The notes under the pieces: generated by a model
Database searches by the model: none
What the model saw: the letters and a program-made list of their open reading frames with translations, nothing else
Told to the model about the DNA's origin: nothing
Made by a program: the position numbers and the translations under genes
Shown: piece after piece, positions 53,066 through 62,218 of the stretch
Layout: every line of letters starts with the position of its first letter
How positions within the stretch are numbered: position 1 is the first letter of the stretch
DNA from: JANQIV01 sp050117315
GTDB lineage: Bacteria; Bacteroidota; Ignavibacteria; Ignavibacteriales; Melioribacteraceae
DNA: 64,000 nt
Reading direction: 5' to 3'
Assembly (NCBI GenBank): GCA_050117315.1
Contig: JASFMY010000012.1
Coordinates: forward strand, 15,961 to 79,960

Positions 53066-53808
53066 ATCGTCAGGTTAAATAATTTTTGTGAGTTATTCTG
53101 CTTGAAGATATTTTCGATTTTTTCACGGTAACCGGTGAACTGCTCCGACACAAACAATTCCTCGTTTCTTTCGGCGCCTAAATTAACTTCAAGTTCGCCG
53201 ATTATTTCACCGGGATTTTTTTTCAGCAGATAAATTTTATCGGAAAGGTAGATAGCTTCACTTACATTTGTTGTACCCAAAAGGACAGCAACACCAGAGT
53301 TATGTTTCACTTGATGAAGCAATTCATAAATTTCTTTTTTTGTAACCCTGTCAAACTTATTGAAAGGTTCGTCAATGACTATTAAAGCCGGGTTAACACA
53401 CAATGCCCGGCCAAGAGAAATGCGGAATCTGAATCCCATGCTTTTGTTATCCGGGAAATGATCTTCGTAGCCTGCTAAGCCTACAGCTTCTATTATCTCT
53501 TCTAATTTATTTTCTTCCATACCGGAATTTGCAAAAAGCATGTTTTCTTTTACGTTCATCCAGGGGTATGAAGACGGGTCCGAAGGGATAAAAACTATTT
53601 TAGTTGAATCATCTTTTTTTATTTCGCCGTCTGTTTGATTTTCCAACCCGGAAATAATTTTTAACAAAGAAGATTTACCGGCACCAACGGGCGCTAAAAT
53701 TGCAGTTAGTTTTTTCTCTTCTATATTAAATGAAACATTTTCAAGTAATGAAATTTTATAGCCGGTTTTGTCTTCGTAAACTTTTGATAGATTTGAAACT
53801 TCAATCAT
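53062..53808 (-). CDS. NitT/TauT-type ABC transporter ATPase with degenerate signature
   Basis: A 248-residue ATPase of the SsuB/TauB group. Walker A is APVGAGKSS, Walker B is ALIVIDEPFNKFD and a switch region follows (VLLGTTNVSEAIYL, where a His is usual). The signature motif, normally LSGGQ, reads FRFRISLGRAL: the S-G-G-Q is lost. The switch His also appears replaced by Asn (TTN). It may therefore be weakly active or work asymmetrically. It overlaps pccB by 4 nt and is 3 nt after the permease gene. No binding protein is encoded. Confidence 0.83.
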   Translation of the reverse strand: MIEVSNLSKVYEDKTGYKISLLENVSFNIEEKKLTAILAPVGAGKSSLLKIISGLENQTDGEIKKDDSTKIVFIPSDPSSYPWMNVKENMLFANSGMEENKLEEIIEAVGLAGYEDHFPDNKSMGFRFRISLGRALCVNPALIVIDEPFNKFDRVTKKEIYELLHQVKHNSGVAVLLGTTNVSEAIYLSDKIYLLKKNPGEIIGELEVNLGAERNEELFVSEQFTGYREKIENIFKQNNSQKLFNLTI

Positions 53809-53811
53809 AAT

Positions 53812-54564
53812 TTATGCTTTCCAGAATATTGTTTTCTTTTCAATAAATTTTAATGCAATGTTGGAAATGAGAATTACAACGCTAATAATTATCGCCAATG
53901 CAAACAGTCCGCTTAAATCGTGGAATTGGAGCAGGCTGTTATAAACCTTCCCTATCCCTGCAAAGTTACTGATGAATTCATAAATTAAAACAATCACCCA
54001 CAGGTAATAATTCAGCCTGAACATTGAATTAAAAACTTCCGGCTGAATATTTTTCCACATCACTTTTGAATAGATTTCATCTTGTGATTTATTTAAACTT
54101 GCTGCCGATTCAATGTATTCTTTTTTTACATGCGGCAGCCGGTTTTTAATTTCAGTTACCAGGTAGAAAGCAACTGCAATAAACGCGAAAAGAAATTCCG
54201 CCCAAAGTTCAACATTAAACCAAAATGCAAAAATCAAGGCATAAAAAAACGCCGGAAAGAATTTGAAAATTTTCAGTCCGTCGAATGCATTCGGTAAACT
54301 GTGAAACAGCGAGATGATTTGCTTCTTTAAAAGTAAGACTAAAAGGTAACCAACAAGCAGTCCCGAATAAATGACCGATGTGGTGATCAGGATTTCTTCA
54401 AACAAGTTATAATCAACCCACAAAGATGAAAACGATTCAAGCAGCAAAGAAGGTTTAGGCAGAACTTCGTTAACGGGTAAAACAAATTCAAACAGCAGCA
54501 CGTAAACAAATAAAAAGGCAACTAAAAATTTAAGCGAACTTTTTATATCTTCTTTTTCAAACAT
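53812..54564 (-). CDS. NitT/TauT-type ABC transporter permease
   Basis: A 250-residue protein with about six helices. The LPKPSLLLESFSSL start after the first helix is typical of SsuC/TauC, and the cytoplasmic EAA-like loop reads YIESAASLNKSQDEIYSKVMW. Its family imports sulfonates, nitrate, thiamine precursors and the like. The substrate here is unknown and no periplasmic binding protein is in the window. Co-transcription with a carboxyltransferase hints at an acyl-chain or biotin-related role, but this is inference. Confidence 0.82.
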   Translation of the reverse strand: MFEKEDIKSSLKFLVAFLFVYVLLFEFVLPVNEVLPKPSLLLESFSSLWVDYNLFEEILITTSVIYSGLLVGYLLVLLLKKQIISLFHSLPNAFDGLKIFKFFPAFFYALIFAFWFNVELWAEFLFAFIAVAFYLVTEIKNRLPHVKKEYIESAASLNKSQDEIYSKVMWKNIQPEVFNSMFRLNYYLWVIVLIYEFISNFAGIGKVYNSLLQFHDLSGLFALAIIISVVILISNIALKFIEKKTIFWKA

Positions 54565-54897
54565 AGGTTATAGGAAAGTTTAATTGATAATTACGAATAT
54601 ATCTAAAAGTGAAAAGAATTCAAATTATATCGGAAAATTATTGATTCACTTTCTTGGTTCCCCCGGCATAGCCATCCCTACCGGGAGTGCCTTCTTCTTG
54701 TAACTTAAACCTAGGGTATCACTAAGAAACTCGAAGAAGAAGATATTACCCTTAAAAAAAATACCATAGTCATTATTTATTTTATAATACTCCATATGCG
54801 TAAAACTCAGCACTGACCTTGATATGTAACACCACGTATAATGATAACTATTCCGTTAAATAGATAACATCTTCCTTTGGTAATAAAAGATTTCAAT

Positions 54898-55189
54898 ATC
54901 CCGGAAAGAGTCGTCGAAACGTGGGAAAGAGTCTTAGAGACGCCGGAATGAATCAACTGAATGCCGGAAAGAGTCTTAGGGACACTGGAACGAATCAACT
55001 AGATACCGGAAAGAGTCTTAGGGATACGGGAAAGAGTTAACTGGATACCGGAAAGAATTTTAGGGACACCGGAACGAATCAACTAGATGCCGGAAAGAGT
55101 CTTAGGGATACCGGAAGGAATTAACTGGATGCCGGAAAGAATCTTAGGGATACCGGAAGGTCATCGGAACGCCGGAAAGAGTTATCGGA
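54898..55189. repeat. Tandem array with a 21-nt period (array 2)
   Basis: Fourteen units of 21 bases (one of 19), alternating two types: ATACCGGAAAGAGTCTTAGG-like and ACACCGGAACGAATCAACTA-like, giving a 42-base super-period. The minus strand reads as heptads such as PKTLSGI and QLIRSGI, interrupted by TAG codons, so it looks like either a decayed coding repeat or a non-coding array. Confidence 0.85.
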
Positions 55190-55432
55190 GGTCCAATCAA
55201 TCAACCAATCATGCAAACACAGATTTCAATCCCACTCCGTAACTGGGAGCCTGAGGTGATAGGGTGATTGAAGAAAGATAAGATAAAAGTAAAAAGAGAA
55301 AAAAAGTTTTCGGAATGAAGTCCCATAAGATAAGTGAAGAACCCGCCTTCATTTCCAAAGATCACTTAGTGATTGGGCTATAACAAAAGTCATTGGTCAT
55401 TTGTAGTCATACATTGTCACTGTTTCAACCTG

Positions 55433-55812
55433 TCCTCCGAAGCCTTGGCGTAGGGGGACCTGTCCTCCGAAACATCTTTTCCTGAAGGTGTGTCGCTAAA
55501 GTAGGTCCATAACAAGATTAAAGATAAAAGTAAAAGGATAAAAGAACCGGGTCCAATTTTTACCCGCCGTAACATTTTTTGTGAAGGCGGGTCATTGATG
55601 TGCCCTTTAACTTAATCTTTTTCATTTTATCTTTTATCTTGACTACGTTTCAACTTCTCTGCCGGTGCATCTCTTGCGTAAGAGTACCTGTCCGTCGTAG
55701 TTTTGGCGTAGGAGGACCTGTCCTCCGAAGCCCAACCGCCACTAAAGTTATGGTCGGTAAACTTTGGCGAAGGTGAACACGTCCTCCGTAGCTACCTTTT
55801 AGCGAAGGAGGA
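55433..55812. repeat. REP-like inverted repeats built on TCCTCCG / CGGAGGA
   Basis: Several copies of the form TCCTCCGAAG...TTGGCGTAGGGGGA are seen, for example 55433-55458, near 55710-55730 and 55782-55812, the last with TCCTCC and GGAGGA arms. They fold as hairpins and resemble the small dispersed repeats of other bacterial genomes. Confidence 0.6.
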
Positions 55813-56189
55813 TTTAATGGTTGAGTATAAAAAGCAGTTTTCATATTTTAAGATTAATACTTATCCGAATATTATCTTGACTGTAAAAATCTACAAAGAG
55901 GGCAAGGTAATGAAACACATAAGAAAATTAGAGTCGCTTAGTAATATAAGAATCGCATTAAATCCCCATAGAACAAGGGGGGATGGTTTCGCATTTATCC
56001 CGCTTATGTGCTTATTGCGGGGCAACAGAATTTTATCAGCCAAAGGCAGACAGGTCTTTAAATGGGAACAAAGTGGACATCCCGGTTTTTCGGGATGACA
56101 TCATATAGCTTGATCTGCCTTTATATTTTTTTGTCATTTCCAGATAAAATTCTTTATTATATAGCAAAAAAAGGTTGATGTAAAATTAA

Positions 56190-57026
56190 ATGGGACAATG
56201 GATTAAATATTACCTTTTTAAATGTGGTATACCATTATCACCAATTAGTTTATTAATCTCGTGTTGTTTTTTATTAGCACTGACATATATAACTTTTGAT
56301 TATAGTGGTTTCGTGAAATATATTAATAATAATTCTTTTTTTATTGTAATAATTCTATTCTTCTTTTTATCATCCGGTCAATTTTTACTTTTATTCCTAA
56401 AAATTAAATCTCAATATTTTATTAATAGACAAGCAATTCAAAGTACTTTTACTCTATTAATCATAATCAATCTTATTCAATACATCGCAACTTTATGTTA
56501 CTTATTTTTTACCAAACCAGAGAATTATGAATTTTTCATAATATCGTTTGAACCAAGAGTTTATTCATTTACTCTTGCAGTATTAAATAATTGCTTGATA
56601 TCCTCTAATATCTTTGTTTTGCTTTCTTTTTTACATGTCAATGAAATAAACTTCTCCTCATTTCACGTTAATAGAAAACAATTTATAAATGAATTAAATA
56701 GCCTTAGATGTACTCACGATATTACAAAAGGAACTAGATCTGAAGTGAAAACAAAGTGTGTAGAAAGTATACTTGAAAGAATATCTTCAATGATTGAAAA
56801 TCTAGGGATGAATATTCTAAAAATAGACATAGAGAAAGAAAAAAAAATTCTTGAATCAATTATGAATGCATGCAAAGACATTGAATTGTTTTTAACATAT
56901 TATAAGTCTGAGAATGATATTGTTATTTGGACAGAATTTAATCAATTTGTAAAAAAAGAAAAGAAATATAATCCTGAATTAAATAAAGCAATTGAGGCGT
57001 TACATTTAATTGAAGAGGTTAAATGA
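56190..57026 (+). CDS. Four-helix membrane protein of unknown function (operon gene 1)
   Basis: A 278-residue protein with four clear transmembrane helices (about 14-36, 46-70, 86-107, 124-148) followed by a cytosolic helical domain of about 120 residues (TKGTRSEVKTKCVESILERI, NACKDIELFLTYYK). I do not recognise a family. Its stop overlaps the next gene by 4 nt, so they are translated together. A membrane protein encoded with a putative nuclease could be a pore effector, sensor or anchor; this is inference. The sequence is very A+T-rich. Confidence 0.65.
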   Translation: MGQWIKYYLFKCGIPLSPISLLISCCFLLALTYITFDYSGFVKYINNNSFFIVIILFFFLSSGQFLLLFLKIKSQYFINRQAIQSTFTLLIIINLIQYIATLCYLFFTKPENYEFFIISFEPRVYSFTLAVLNNCLISSNIFVLLSFLHVNEINFSSFHVNRKQFINELNSLRCTHDITKGTRSEVKTKCVESILERISSMIENLGMNILKIDIEKEKKILESIMNACKDIELFLTYYKSENDIVIWTEFNQFVKKEKKYNPELNKAIEALHLIEEVK

Positions 57027-57706
57027 TGGCAAAAAATTTAGAAAAATACCATAGAATTCTACATTTAGTTACTAAAAAAAATGAAAATGTCGATGAAAAT
57101 AAATTATGTTTTTCAAGGGAAACGCTTGAAAAGTTTATACATGAAACTGTCAATCCCAACATTATGGAGAATGAATTCTATAGTGCCTTCGAAAGTCAAT
57201 TGTATTATTTAAAATATAGTAATAGATATGATGACTTACCCATTAAAAAGTATGCATTATTTGATGAAGACTTATATAATTATGAACAAACCTATAAACA
57301 TTCTTTACCTACTTTTATCGCTGGTATAACTTTGGTTGATGGTCATCTTATTCTCAATTATCGCCCCCCTTATAAAAGAGATGAAAATAAAGATGAAGAT
57401 GAACAAAAATTAGATATCGTCGCAAAATATGCTTACAGAAGGGGGTTTATTCACGGAATTTTGATATGCCCTGGAGACAAAAAGTGTAATGATTTTTGTC
57501 CCGATATCCCCAAGTGTAATAGTAATCATTCTTTGGAAATTACACATGACACTATTAAGAGTCGGAACGAGGGAATATTAAGTGATTTATCAATTGAAAA
57601 AATAATTAATAAAAACGATCAATATCTCCTAGCTTCCCGTTTATTTTATCTCTCTCTCTTTTACCTTTTATTCTTTAATGATGTAAAAAAAATATTTAGT
57701 GTTTAA
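57023..57706 (+). CDS. Cysteine-cluster protein of unknown function (operon gene 2)
   Basis: A 227-residue protein; the ATG at 57023 (overlapping the previous stop) or at 57026 is the start. Central segment TFIAGITLVDGHLILNYRPP is strand-like. The cluster ICPGDKKCNDFCPDIPKC, with Cys spacing 5-3-5 followed by NSNH, may bind zinc or an iron-sulfur centre. The C-terminus LFYLSLFYLLFFNDV is hydrophobic, perhaps membrane-associated. No family is recognised. It is coupled to gene 1 by a 4-nt overlap and followed by gene 3 after 12 nt with an AAGGAG site. Confidence 0.65.
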   Translation: MMAKNLEKYHRILHLVTKKNENVDENKLCFSRETLEKFIHETVNPNIMENEFYSAFESQLYYLKYSNRYDDLPIKKYALFDEDLYNYEQTYKHSLPTFIAGITLVDGHLILNYRPPYKRDENKDEDEQKLDIVAKYAYRRGFIHGILICPGDKKCNDFCPDIPKCNSNHSLEITHDTIKSRNEGILSDLSIEKIINKNDQYLLASRLFYLSLFYLLFFNDVKKIFSV

Positions 57707-57718
57707 GGAGTAATATAT

Positions 57719-58780
57719 ATGATTAATAATCTAACTAATATCTATAAGGCGAGATTATTTCAATACTTTGAGAATCTAAAAGTCAAACTAGGTTTATCTG
57801 ATCTGCAAATTGTAACCATTTGGGGCAAACTTTTTAATATAGAATCAATTAGAGATGCATTGAGAGAAAGTTTGAGTCAAAATAGTTGCCCATTAGAAAT
57901 TATTAATAAAATCATTGACATGTCCCATCCTTCACCCATAATTACCAATTTGATTGATAATATATTGAATGAAAATGATCATTATATAGAATATTCTAAA
58001 ATAGTTGAAACATGCGATGAAATTAATATAGAGGACAATATTTCAATTGATAACTTTCAAGAAGTAGTTTTACCTAATATTATATGCACATTTACTCTTT
58101 CCGATGATTGCCTTCAAGAAGAGTTAAGGAATAATCTTTTTTTTATTGATAATCAAAAATTATTAGTCACAAACTATGAGAATATTTATGAAAAAGTTAT
58201 ATCAATATACCTTTTTGATGAATACTCAATTCATAATGCATTAGATTCAAATGTATGCACAAAATTATCATTTTCCAAGGGTCGTAATTCTATTATATTA
58301 TTTTCTGGTAATCAACAAATCAGAGAATTCTCATTTGAAATAAACTCTCTGAATTCGGTATTATTTTATGCGCTATTCTTCCAATTTTTAAAAGTATTTT
58401 TGTTTTCTTTCAATGAATTATTTCCTGATTATAACTTTTTTAGATATCAGTTAGAACTTGATACTATATTTTCAGCATGCACTGAATTAAGTCTAAAGTA
58501 TAATTTAGACAACCATTCAACTGTTACAAGATTCTTCAAACAATTTACACCAACATTCATAGAAGAAAACATTAATGTTATTTTCAATGACCTTGATATT
58601 GATAGACAGTTCTACTTAAAAAACATATTAAAAAGATTGAATATTCATATACAATTAACTAATGATATTCTTTTACCAAGTTACTCTTATGAGGAACCCT
58701 CTTATCAAGATGAGCTTTTTACCAATTACCAACTTTCACAACGTTCATATAAGAACACAAGTCTTGCTGATGCTATTTAA
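57719..58780 (+). CDS. Unknown protein (operon gene 3)
   Basis: A 353-residue protein preceded by an AAGGAG site. It begins with a helical, possibly helix-turn-helix-like stretch (LGLSDLQIVTIWGKLFN, IRDALRESLSQNSCP), continues with mixed strands and has a mid-protein hydrophobic segment (VLFYALFFQFLKVFLFSFN), then helical LDTIFSACTELSLKY. No catalytic motif or family is evident. Its place between the cysteine-cluster protein and the PIN-like protein suggests a shared complex, which is inference. Confidence 0.6.
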   Translation: MINNLTNIYKARLFQYFENLKVKLGLSDLQIVTIWGKLFNIESIRDALRESLSQNSCPLEIINKIIDMSHPSPIITNLIDNILNENDHYIEYSKIVETCDEINIEDNISIDNFQEVVLPNIICTFTLSDDCLQEELRNNLFFIDNQKLLVTNYENIYEKVISIYLFDEYSIHNALDSNVCTKLSFSKGRNSIILFSGNQQIREFSFEINSLNSVLFYALFFQFLKVFLFSFNELFPDYNFFRYQLELDTIFSACTELSLKYNLDNHSTVTRFFKQFTPTFIEENINVIFNDLDIDRQFYLKNILKRLNIHIQLTNDILLPSYSYEEPSYQDELFTNYQLSQRSYKNTSLADAI

Positions 58781-58845
58781 AATATTTACTAAAATGTTAT
58801 TAGGTTCTCGTACAAATATAATTTTGAATAAACTAGGACGATATC

Positions 58846-61098
58846 ATGATTAGCAATGAAATTGATAATTATATAAATACAATTTCTGAATATCGCGATT
58901 ATCTAAAGTCGCTGCAAAAAGCATTGCATGACATAAAAGAGAATGACCTTTTAAAACAATATAATTATGAAATTGTATATGCAATTGACTTTTCAGAATT
59001 AAAGCCATTTTGTTTCCCTTTTTCTGAACAGAAGAGGTTAATCAAAGGTTTGGCAACGTCTATTGAATATTCTAAATATCGCGAGAAAATATCACATTTA
59101 AGTTTATTCACGGAATATGATAGCTTAATACTTTTACCCCCTCATAAGATTGAGCTAAAAAGATATCTTAAAAATGTTAGAAATGAGATGAATTATGTAA
59201 TCCATAACTATGATGATGAATATGATATTCTTAAAAATAAATTTTTGCAAAGTGATAATTTTGTTAACATAAAAGAAATATTATATGAATTTAAGGACCA
59301 CGCCCTTATAGATGATATAAAAAGAAGAGTCATTTTAGAATTTATTCAGCAACATTTTATGAGTTTGAATATACTTTCAATGATTCCATTGATTCACGGC
59401 ATAGAGAAATTGGACTATCTAAAGAGCAAAAATAAGATTAAATATTTCGAAGACGAGTACGATGAAATAGGAATCAACGAAGAGCTCCTTAGAAAGAATG
59501 CTGTGCCGTGGTATGATTCAATATGCTCAATAAGGTCTTCCGATAATAAGGAACATCAAAATTATATTGATGCACTAGCTTGTGTCTACTTGGTCGAGAT
59601 AAACGAATATTACAAAAAGAATAATGTCAATAAAATAATTGCTATCATCTCTCGCTCTATGAATCTTAATAAGGTATTAGATACCAATGCAAAGAGGATT
59701 ATATCTCACCATCATTATTCATTAACAAGGAATCTAGTATCTGTAATTTTAGAATATATTACTACTTATGATACTATGGAAACTAAAGATGCATCCATTG
59801 AGATTCTGCAAAAAGATATCAAATGTATTATGAAAACATATGAGTCATTAAACACTAAAAATGTTAATATTTTTGATAAAATTAAACTAAAGGAAACCCA
59901 TGATCAAATATTAAATATATATGAATCAATAAGAAGGAAAGAAAATGTTTCTTATTACAAGACTGGTGCTATCGAGTTAAACAATTTTCGTGAAATTACT
60001 TCCTATGACAGCAAGATGTTCGAGCAAATTCTCTCTATTCTTGTTTCGCTATTAGAATCTGATGAAAAATTTGAAGAACAAATTAGAGCAACACTTAGTG
60101 ATTCATCTCAAAAGCTCATAGAATTATCGGATGCACTTGAAGAGAACATGAAAAGTGTCTCCAACCTTAAAAGTATTGAAAAGATAATTAATCTAGAGGT
60201 TAAAACCCGTAAGAATATTACTTTACATGGCTTAAGTGGGGAAATGCCTACCTCTTTGAATTTCTCTAATGAATATGCAATAAAACTAGCGAATGAAATA
60301 TTTAGTAGTACAATTAGCGAATTCCAAATTCCTTCGATAAAACAGTATCTGGAAAAAATTAAGCAAATTCATATAAAACATGACTCTACAGAATTGATAA
60401 TTCTTAAATCATTTCTTGAAGCATGTGCTGGTTATTGGGAAACAGCCTTAACTACTTTGTATAACGGGACTCTCCCTAATGGAGAAGAGCATAATATAGA
60501 AGTCCTATATTTTAAGTCGTTTTTATGCAGAAAAACAGAAAAGACTCTTATGGGGATTGAGGCTTGTATTCATTCTTTCAAGCTTTCCCAAAGTGATGCA
60601 CGGATTTTGCGTGAGTATAGTGTATTAATTTGGCAATCGTATACTCATAATGACAATGAATTATTATCTGATGTTGCACAAGCTATCGGGCAGAAACCTA
60701 CTCGTCAACTAGCATTACAATATGCTGAAGAGGCTTTGAGGATTACTGTAAATAATCAGTTAAAATTACGCTGCTTAAATAGCATAGCATATTATTATGC
60801 TGAATCTGATAATTATATAGATATTCTTGAAGCGGAAAAGATATTAGAAAAGTTAAATGTATCAGATGATTCAGTTGAAATTCTACCTGGTCGCGTCTAT
60901 GATACTGCTGCTTTTATTTTTTATAGAAAATCACTATTAACTCCTCTTGATGATATTGAAAAAGCCAATCTTCTAAGAGTAGCATTAGATTTTTCAAACA
61001 AATCTATAAAATCAAGAGGACTTATCAAATCGGAACTATATGTCTCACAAAAGACACGGTTTAATATTATTGAAAAACTTCAAGACTATAAGATATAA
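58846..61098 (+). CDS. Putative PIN-like nuclease with TPR-like C-terminus (operon gene 4)
   Basis: A 750-residue protein. After an N-terminal helix, YEIVYAIDFSELKPF places an Asp (48) at the end of a strand, PPHKIELKRYL gives Glu103, and NYIDALACVYLVEINEYY gives Asp242, followed by a strand KIIAIISRS. This D...E...D arrangement resembles the PIN-like ribonuclease core, though the usual fourth acidic residue is not obvious. From about residue 500 the sequence is helical pairs resembling TPRs (LKSFLEACAGYWETALTTLY, LKLRCLNSIAYYYAE). It follows gene 3 by 65 nt. The PIN call rests on pattern only. Confidence 0.55.
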   Translation: MISNEIDNYINTISEYRDYLKSLQKALHDIKENDLLKQYNYEIVYAIDFSELKPFCFPFSEQKRLIKGLATSIEYSKYREKISHLSLFTEYDSLILLPPHKIELKRYLKNVRNEMNYVIHNYDDEYDILKNKFLQSDNFVNIKEILYEFKDHALIDDIKRRVILEFIQQHFMSLNILSMIPLIHGIEKLDYLKSKNKIKYFEDEYDEIGINEELLRKNAVPWYDSICSIRSSDNKEHQNYIDALACVYLVEINEYYKKNNVNKIIAIISRSMNLNKVLDTNAKRIISHHHYSLTRNLVSVILEYITTYDTMETKDASIEILQKDIKCIMKTYESLNTKNVNIFDKIKLKETHDQILNIYESIRRKENVSYYKTGAIELNNFREITSYDSKMFEQILSILVSLLESDEKFEEQIRATLSDSSQKLIELSDALEENMKSVSNLKSIEKIINLEVKTRKNITLHGLSGEMPTSLNFSNEYAIKLANEIFSSTISEFQIPSIKQYLEKIKQIHIKHDSTELIILKSFLEACAGYWETALTTLYNGTLPNGEEHNIEVLYFKSFLCRKTEKTLMGIEACIHSFKLSQSDARILREYSVLIWQSYTHNDNELLSDVAQAIGQKPTRQLALQYAEEALRITVNNQLKLRCLNSIAYYYAESDNYIDILEAEKILEKLNVSDDSVEILPGRVYDTAAFIFYRKSLLTPLDDIEKANLLRVALDFSNKSIKSRGLIKSELYVSQKTRFNIIEKLQDYKI

Positions 61099-61430
61099 AA
61101 ATGAGAATAAGTTAATTATTTAAAAGGGCATTTATACTTCTTGATTAAAAAAGAATTGTACACCTTAACGTAAATGCTTATAACATATGCTGACATTCAC
61201 TGAGGCATAATCCGGTGTTGAACTAAGCCGGAAAGCGGCACGCCTTGCAGGAACTCAAAAATTAGTAATGTTCTTTGTAATAATACTTAATTCCGACGAC
61301 CTCTTTGGTATAATGCAGCGTATAGTGAACATTTCTGGGTAATAGGACTAGTGTCATGTCAGCAATAAAGTATCGTAAACACCAAGATTGAGATTTCCCG
61401 CAAAAAAGCGTGACAAGTCGAAGGAGCATT
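61099..61430. other. Intergenic region with hairpins after the four-gene operon
   Basis: No gene is visible. Around 61200-61250 GGCATAATCCGG...CCGGAAAGCGGCACGCC contains paired segments and looks like structured RNA; I cannot assign a family. Confidence 0.35.
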
Positions 61431-61664
61431 TTATACTTTTTTCGGCAAAAAACTATTTAAAAGAATTCCTACTATACCGGCTAAACCAATACCCGAAAAT
61501 TGATATTCACCGTACCCCAAAATCATATCGCCTATTCCAAAAATCAATATTACGGCAACAATTACCAGATTCCGTGAATCCGACATATCAACTTTGTTAT
61601 TAACTAATGAACCGATTCCGATTGCGGCGATCATTCCGAATAAAAGAACCATTATTCCTCCCAT
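61431..61664 (-). pseudogene. uraA: Fragment of a uracil/xanthine permease (C-terminal part)
   Basis: Minus strand from 61664 reads MGGIMVLLFGMIAAIGIGSL, VNNKVDMSDSRNLVIVAVIL and YQFSGIGLAGIVGILLNSFLP then a stop. That is the C-terminus of a UraA-type nucleobase:cation symporter (normally over 400 residues). The rest of the gene is absent, the segment upstream is unrelated (hairpin-rich), so it is a truncated relic probably created by an insertion or deletion here. Confidence 0.85.
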
Positions 61665-61689
61665 TCCATTGCTGCCACCGTCCACACGG

Positions 61690-61870
61690 TGGCACACACT
61701 AGCTGGGTCTTGAGAAAAGGCAGTAAAAATTAACTAATTTAGTAATTGCCGGGTCTACCCTAAGGGGAAAGGCTTGAAAAGAGTTTGAGTCCCGCAACAG
61801 CGGTATTCTTAGGGGGCTTGGAGATGGTGACATCTCCCGGCTACCCGGTAGGTGTGAAATTTTTAGTTGA
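61690..61870 (+). ncRNA. Structured-RNA-like segment, possible group II intron fragment
   Basis: Several perfect or near-perfect hairpins follow each other, including GGAGATG-GTGA-CATCTCC with a GNRA-type tetraloop, the arms GGCAGTAAA/TTTAGTAATTGCC and GGGTCTACCC. The GAGTTTGAGTCCCGCAACAG stretch and the G-rich stems look like an intron domain I, but no maturase or domain V was seen. The identity is open; the segment joins the uraA fragment to the toxin gene. Confidence 0.35.
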
Positions 61871-61900
61871 CGTGTATCGTTCATTGGCGTATATTGGACT

Positions 61901-62218
61901 ATAAAAATAATCGAAACTTCTGTTTTTACAAAATATTTAAAAACTCTACTTCCTGATAAAGATTATAGAAAACTTCAAAATGAAATAATTTTGAATCCAG
62001 AAAAAGGTACAATAATTAGAGGTAGTGGAGGTTTAAGAAAACTCCGATGGTCAATTCCCGGCAAAGGCAAAAGCGGAGGTGTTAGAATTATTTATTATTG
62101 GGCAAAACCTAAAGAGATTATTTTAATGCTATTAATTTATTCTAAAAAAGAACAAGATGATTTATCAAACGAACAGTTGAAAATATTAAAATCGCTTGTT
62201 GAAAAGGAGTTCAAATGA
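61901..62218 (+). CDS. RelE/HigB-type toxin with ATA in place of the start codon
   Basis: The frame IIETSVFTKYLKTLLPDKDY, RKLQNEIILNPEKG, TIIRGSGGLRKLRWSIPGKG, KSGGVRIIYYWAKPKEIILM, LLIYSKKEQDDLS matches the full RelE/HigB-type family. Homologues normally begin M-K-I-I-E-T, and here the codon at that place (61901) reads ATA. No ATG, GTG or TTG occurs upstream before a stop at 61868; the next possible start is TTG at 61991, which would remove about 30 residues. So the start may be mutated or a rare ATA. It overlaps the antitoxin by 4 nt. The toxin would cleave mRNA at the ribosome. Confidence 0.75.
   Translation: MKIIETSVFTKYLKTLLPDKDYRKLQNEIILNPEKGTIIRGSGGLRKLRWSIPGKGKSGGVRIIYYWAKPKEIILMLLIYSKKEQDDLSNEQLKILKSLVEKEFK

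Larger units (their letters stand above)
54565..56189. other. Long intergenic region with repeats upstream of the four-gene operon
   Basis: About 1.6 kb with no credible gene. It includes a 21-nt array (54898-55189), REP-like inverted repeats (about 55433-55812) and the leader and promoter of the operon starting at 56190. An open frame from 55817 to 56098 is built from repeat sequence and looks accidental. Confidence 0.5.

Noticed and set aside
54807..54998. Open frame of 63 codons with PKTLSGI-like heptads in the second array
   Set aside because: It is only the part of the 21-nt array between two stops; the rest of the array is interrupted, so I treat it as repeat DNA.
55817..56098. 93-codon plus-strand frame
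   Set aside because: It begins in a REP-like hairpin and ends in other repeat-like sequence; no domain is visible.
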